Shown: piece by piece, positions 42,238 through 45,410 of the stretch
Position numbering within the stretch: position 1 is the stretch's first letter
Layout of the letters: every line of letters begins with the position of its first letter
Assembly (NCBI GenBank): GCA_022844225.1
Contig: JALHMC010000029.1
Span: 5,921 to 51,330, forward strand
Length of the DNA: 45,410 nucleotides
Reading direction: 5' to 3'
Source of the DNA: Hyphomicrobiaceae bacterium
GTDB lineage: Bacteria > Pseudomonadota > Alphaproteobacteria > Rhizobiales > Hyphomicrobiaceae
Made by a program: the position numbers and the translations under genes
The notes under the pieces: model-generated
Database searches by the model: none
The model's input: the letters and a program-made list of their open reading frames with translations, nothing else
Told to the model about the DNA's origin: nothing

Positions 42238-43064
42238 CGGCGGGAGGCCCAGTAGCCGGCTGAGACGACGAGACCCACCTGCAGTAGGTCGAACAGACTG
42301 GCGCCGTAAGGCCCGTGCGCGAGCTCGTAGAGTTCGCTCGAAGCCGACATCACGGCCAATCGCGTCGAGTTGGCGAGCACGAACACGACAGCCGCAAGCG
42401 CAGCCGCAACCGCGACCGATCTTGCGCACCTTGCGCCTGCGAATATCGCCACCACCGCAACGGCTAGCAGCGCCCGCGGAAGTGCATCGGCACTGGTGCA
42501 GGCCGTCAGCAAGACGAGATGATGCCCGGCTGGCTGTCCGATCACGTTTCCGGTTCGGACAAACCCATCGACAAAGACCCCGAGCAGGTTTGCGACTAGG
42601 CTTGCCTCGAACGCCGTCACCGGGGCTGCGACGAGACGGAGGACGACGGACGACCAGAGTGCGGTCAATGCTAGGCCAACGACGATCAGCGCGCCGAGAC
42701 GGCGATCGCCCCTGTTTTCGGAGGCGATAACCCCAGCATATGCAGCGACAGCGAACCATGCCACGGAAGATGACGGCACGAGCAGGAGGCCACCCGTCAA
42801 GGCCTCCCGCCACCCGATAGCCCGCTCGTACACATGCTCGGTGCTGACCAAAAAGGACAAGCCGACGAGGATGGCAATCAGCTCGAATGGACCGACGCCC
42901 GGCACGAGGCTACCGGCCACCCCATCGCGCAGAGCTTCTATGATGCGGACGCAAAGCCCATTGAGAATGGCGAGGGCGACAAGAGCTGTCTCTGCCGCGA
43001 CGATGGCGACCCTGGGCGACACTGTCCTTGCGCGACCGACCGGCACGACATGATTTTCCGTCAA
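42234..43064 (-). CDS. Exosortase/archaeosortase-like membrane transpeptidase
   Basis: A 276-residue polytopic membrane protein with about eight hydrophobic segments. Its second half fits the exosortase pattern: a GNVI phrase (172-175), then Cys189 in LLTACTSADALP where classical members have EACSG, then Arg235 in LANSTRLAVM and His250 in ELAHGPYGASLFD. Cys, Arg and His in this order and spacing are the catalytic triad of the superfamily, which cleaves C-terminal sorting signals during export. The first half (residues 1-140) matches no signature I know. The TTG at 43064 is the longest start; GTG codons at 43046 and after are possible, and no good ribosome site is seen. Two coupled genes follow. 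No EPS gene is near. Confidence 0.72.
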   Translation of the reverse strand: MTENHVVPVGRARTVSPRVAIVAAETALVALAILNGLCVRIIEALRDGVAGSLVPGVGPFELIAILVGLSFLVSTEHVYERAIGWREALTGGLLLVPSSSVAWFAVAAYAGVIASENRGDRRLGALIVVGLALTALWSSVVLRLVAAPVTAFEASLVANLLGVFVDGFVRTGNVIGQPAGHHLVLLTACTSADALPRALLAVAVVAIFAGARCARSVAVAAALAAVVFVLANSTRLAVMSASSELYELAHGPYGASLFDLLQVGLVVSAGYWASRR

Positions 43065-43080
43065 ACATCGACTATGCAGG

Positions 43081-43118
43081 GTTGCGCAACTGCTTGGGTC
43101 GGCATTCTAGTTGCAACT
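43081..43118. promoter_or_regulatory. Paired palindromes upstream of the exosortase-like gene
   Basis: GTTGCGCAAC (43081-43090) and AGTTGCAACT (43109-43118) are perfect ten-base palindromes, 28 bp centre to centre, in the 79-bp gap before the gene. Both contain GCAACTG in the same orientation (43086-43092 and 43113-43119). They resemble a pair of operator sites; the regulator is unknown. Confidence 0.45.
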
Positions 43119-43143
43119 GGTTAATCAAGAGTTGTGGGAAGCG

Positions 43144-45258
43144 TCAGGCCGCCCGGAACAGGCGAACCGCTTCGTCCTGCTCGAAGAGATAGAGGAGGGC
43201 GCGCAGCGCCTGGCCGCGGGGGCTCGTCAGGTTCGGATCGGCATTGAGGACCAAGCGGGCATCGTCGCGGGCAGCGGCGAGCAGCTCCTCGAAGCCCGGG
43301 ACTTCGGCGACACGGAACTCGGGTGCCCCGGATTGGCGCGCGCCCATCACCTCGCCGCCGCCGCGCAACTCGAGATCCTTCTCCGCGATGAGAAACCCAT
43401 CCTCGGTGTCGCGCATCATCTCGAGCCGCGCCCGCGCCGCCTCACCGAGGGGGCCCTTCCACAGCAGAATGCAGAAGGATTGCCGGCTGCCGCGCCCGAC
43501 CCGGCCGCGAAGCTGGTGCAGCTGCGCCAGTCCGAACCGCTCCGCGTGCTCGATGACCATGATCGAGGCATTGGGCACGTTGACGCCGACCTCGATCACG
43601 GTCGTGGCAACGAGGATCTTCAGCTGGTCGGCCGAAAAAGCCTCCATCACCTTGTCTTTGGCGGGACCCGGCATCGCGCCATGGATGAGGCCGACCTTGT
43701 CCCCGAAGGTCTGAGCGAGATGGGCGGCTCGTTCCTCGGCAGCGGCGAGTTCCGAGACGTCGCTGGTCTCGATCAGGGGGCACACCCAATAGATCTGCGC
43801 GCCCTGGCCTAGCGCCCGCTTCAAACCTTCGATCACCTCCGCGATGCGCTCGGTCGAGACCAGCGTTGTGGTGATGGGCTTGCGTCCCGCCGGCTTCTCG
43901 GTCAGGCGGGAGACGTCGAGATCGCCGTAGTGGGTCATCAGCAGCGTGCGCGGGATCGGTGTCGCCGTCATGGCGAGCACGTTGACACCCGCTTCCCCGC
44001 CCTTCGCCTGAAGAGCCATGCGCTGGTGGACACCGAAGCGATGTTGTTCATCGATCACCACGAAGGCGAGGTCGCGATAGACGACGTCCGGCTGGAACAG
44101 CGCATGGGTGCCAACCAGAATGTCGATTTCTCCGTCGACGAGCCTGGCGAGTACCGCGGCCCGCGCGCGCCCTTTCTCGCGGCCGGTCAGCAGGCCGATG
44201 CGCAGGCCAGCCTGCTCGCAGATTGGCAGAATAGTCTCGGCGTGCTGACGAGCGAGCACCTCGGTCGGTGCCATCAACGCCGCTTGCCCCCCGGCCTCGA
44301 CCGCGATGGCCATCGCCATCAGCGCAACGAGCGTCTTGCCCGAGCCGACATCACCCTGCAACAACCGCTGCATGCGTGTCGGTGCCGCCATGTCGGCCTC
44401 GATCTCGGCGAGCGCCGAAGTCTGCGAGTTGGTCAGCGAGAACGGCAAACCGGCTTTGATGCGGGCTCGAATGCGACCGTCTCCCGTGGTCGAGCGGCCG
44501 GGACGCTGGCGCGCGCTCTGGCGGACGAGGCCGAGCGCCAACTGTCCGGCCAGAAGCTCGTCGTAGGCGAGCCGCTGGCGCGGCGATGCTGCTGCGGAGA
44601 CGTCGGCCGCGTCCGTTGGAATATGCAGGCGCTGTAAAGCCTCGTTGAAGGAGGGCCACGCGCGCTGAGCAAGCCACTCGCGCTCCTGCCACTCGTCGAG
44701 CACCGCGACGCCGGTCGCTGCCTGCCGCATGGCCTTTCCGAGCACCTTTCCCGAGAGCCCGGCCGTGAGGCCGTAGACCGGTTCGAGCATCGGCAAATCG
44801 CCGCGGCGCTCGGGCGGAACGATATAGTCGGGGTGCGCCATCTGCAGCGTATCGCCGTAGCGCTCGACACGACCCGAGACGTAGCGGGTCTCGCCTTCCG
44901 GCAGCTGCGCTTCGATGAACCGCCGCTCGGCGTGGAAGAACACGAGATCGAGCCGCCCCGTTTCGTCCTCGGTCGACACTTTATAGGGAGCCTTGCTGTT
45001 GCCGCGTGGTGGGCCTCTGTGCTTGAGCACACGCACCTTCAACGTCGCGATGGTTCCGGGCAGCGCCTCGGCGACCGAAGGCTCGGCGCGGCGGTCGATC
45101 ACTCCGGCCGGCAGATGCCACAGCAGATCGACGACCCTCGGCACGGTCACGCCGGGCGGCAGGGCCAAAGCCTTGCGCAGCAGCACCATCAGCCGAGGGC
45201 CGATGCCGGTGAGGCTTTCGGCCGAGGCAAACAGAGGGTTCAGCGGGGCTGGCCGCAT
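43144..45258 (-). CDS. recG: ATP-dependent DNA helicase RecG
   Basis: A 704-residue superfamily 2 helicase that reverses stalled replication forks and processes Holliday junctions. The N-terminal wedge/OB domain has LFASAESLTGIGPRLMVLLRKAL and GRVERYGDTLQMAHPDYIV. The helicase core shows LLQGDVGSGKTLVALMAM (motif I), APTEVLARQHAETI, VVIDEQHRFGVHQR (motif II) and MTATPIPRTLLMT (motif III). IEVGVNVPNASIMVIEHAERFGLAQLHQLRGRVGRG (motifs V-VI) follows. I chose the ATG at 45258 because MRPAPLNPLFA is the usual alphaproteobacterial start; the frame is open to 45381. The 152 bases to the window's right edge hold no gene I can support. Confidence 0.95.
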   Translation of the reverse strand: MRPAPLNPLFASAESLTGIGPRLMVLLRKALALPPGVTVPRVVDLLWHLPAGVIDRRAEPSVAEALPGTIATLKVRVLKHRGPPRGNSKAPYKVSTEDETGRLDLVFFHAERRFIEAQLPEGETRYVSGRVERYGDTLQMAHPDYIVPPERRGDLPMLEPVYGLTAGLSGKVLGKAMRQAATGVAVLDEWQEREWLAQRAWPSFNEALQRLHIPTDAADVSAAASPRQRLAYDELLAGQLALGLVRQSARQRPGRSTTGDGRIRARIKAGLPFSLTNSQTSALAEIEADMAAPTRMQRLLQGDVGSGKTLVALMAMAIAVEAGGQAALMAPTEVLARQHAETILPICEQAGLRIGLLTGREKGRARAAVLARLVDGEIDILVGTHALFQPDVVYRDLAFVVIDEQHRFGVHQRMALQAKGGEAGVNVLAMTATPIPRTLLMTHYGDLDVSRLTEKPAGRKPITTTLVSTERIAEVIEGLKRALGQGAQIYWVCPLIETSDVSELAAAEERAAHLAQTFGDKVGLIHGAMPGPAKDKVMEAFSADQLKILVATTVIEVGVNVPNASIMVIEHAERFGLAQLHQLRGRVGRGSRQSFCILLWKGPLGEAARARLEMMRDTEDGFLIAEKDLELRGGGEVMGARQSGAPEFRVAEVPGFEELLAAARDDARLVLNADPNLTSPRGQALRALLYLFEQDEAVRLFRAA

Positions 45259-45410
45259 GCGGGACTCGGATGTTGGCGTAGGTCTTGGGCCTCCCCCTGG
45301 CCTCGCGGTGTTTGCGCTCGGGGGCTTCGGCGCTATATCACGCTGGCCGCGAACGTGGACAGGACGGCTGTCGGCCGTCAACCGTCCTTTGTGGATCGCC
45401 TATCAATCGT

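Noticed and set aside
41665..42813. A 382-codon open frame covering the exosortase-like gene
   Set aside because: Its first 192 codons are Arg/Ser/Cys-rich and overlap the exosortase-like gene in another frame. Only the part from the ATG at 42237 looks like protein.
1..45410. tRNA, rRNA, CRISPR array, insertion sequence or prophage
   Set aside because: I looked in the gaps for cloverleaf patterns, regular repeats, terminal inverted repeats and transposase or integrase proteins, and found none.

Overview
The window is a piece of a high-GC alphaproteobacterial chromosome, most likely from the order Hyphomicrobiales (Hyphomicrobium/Rhodoplanes-type). The evidence is gene order and protein type: lptF-lptG-lptD-surA-pdxA-rsmA, acpP-fabF-mltG-yicC-gmk, dusB-ntrB-ntrC-ntrY-ntrX-hfq-hflX, and a fused ispDF divergent from dusB. 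No rRNA, tRNA, insertion sequence, prophage or CRISPR array was seen. Almost every base is in a gene, and only two gaps exceed about 300 bp (10482-10805 and 24076-24485).

Positions 1-9553 hold accessory metabolism. There is the tail of an unrecognised gene, a DUF169 protein, a general-stress flavin-binding protein, and a D-2-hydroxyacid dehydrogenase followed by a haloacetate (fluoroacetate-type) dehalogenase with a complete catalytic set. O-acetylhomoserine sulfhydrylase is divergent from an SsuD-like flavin monooxygenase, which suggests a sulfur theme. Next come a secreted SH3 protein, an L,D-transpeptidase with a second, apparently dead, YkuD-like domain, and an acetylpolyamine amidohydrolase of the histone-deacetylase superfamily.

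Positions 9735-15687 carry fatty-acid and envelope genes on the + strand (fabG, acpP, fabF, mltG, yicC, gmk). Positions 15715-24075 are a minus-strand outer-membrane biogenesis operon (lptF, lptG, lptD, surA, pdxA, rsmA) with stop/start overlaps. pepA, a membrane protein of unknown function, mazG and an MFS transporter follow. Positions 29408-39050 hold two nitrogen-type two-component systems, NtrBC and NtrYX, with dusB upstream and hfq-hflX downstream. ispDF and proC come next, and recG closes the window.

The most unusual element lies between proC and recG (41322-43064, minus strand). It is a compact three-gene unit: a polytopic membrane protein with an exosortase-like Cys/Arg/His arrangement, a translationally coupled one-pass membrane protein of unknown function, and a small Gly/Ser-rich secreted protein. 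The small protein ends in a tripartite sorting-type tail (PLPLLGAT motif, hydrophobic helix, RRRRKR cluster). I read it as a minimal dedicated exosortase with its own single substrate and a novel partner. Two short palindromes sit directly upstream of it.
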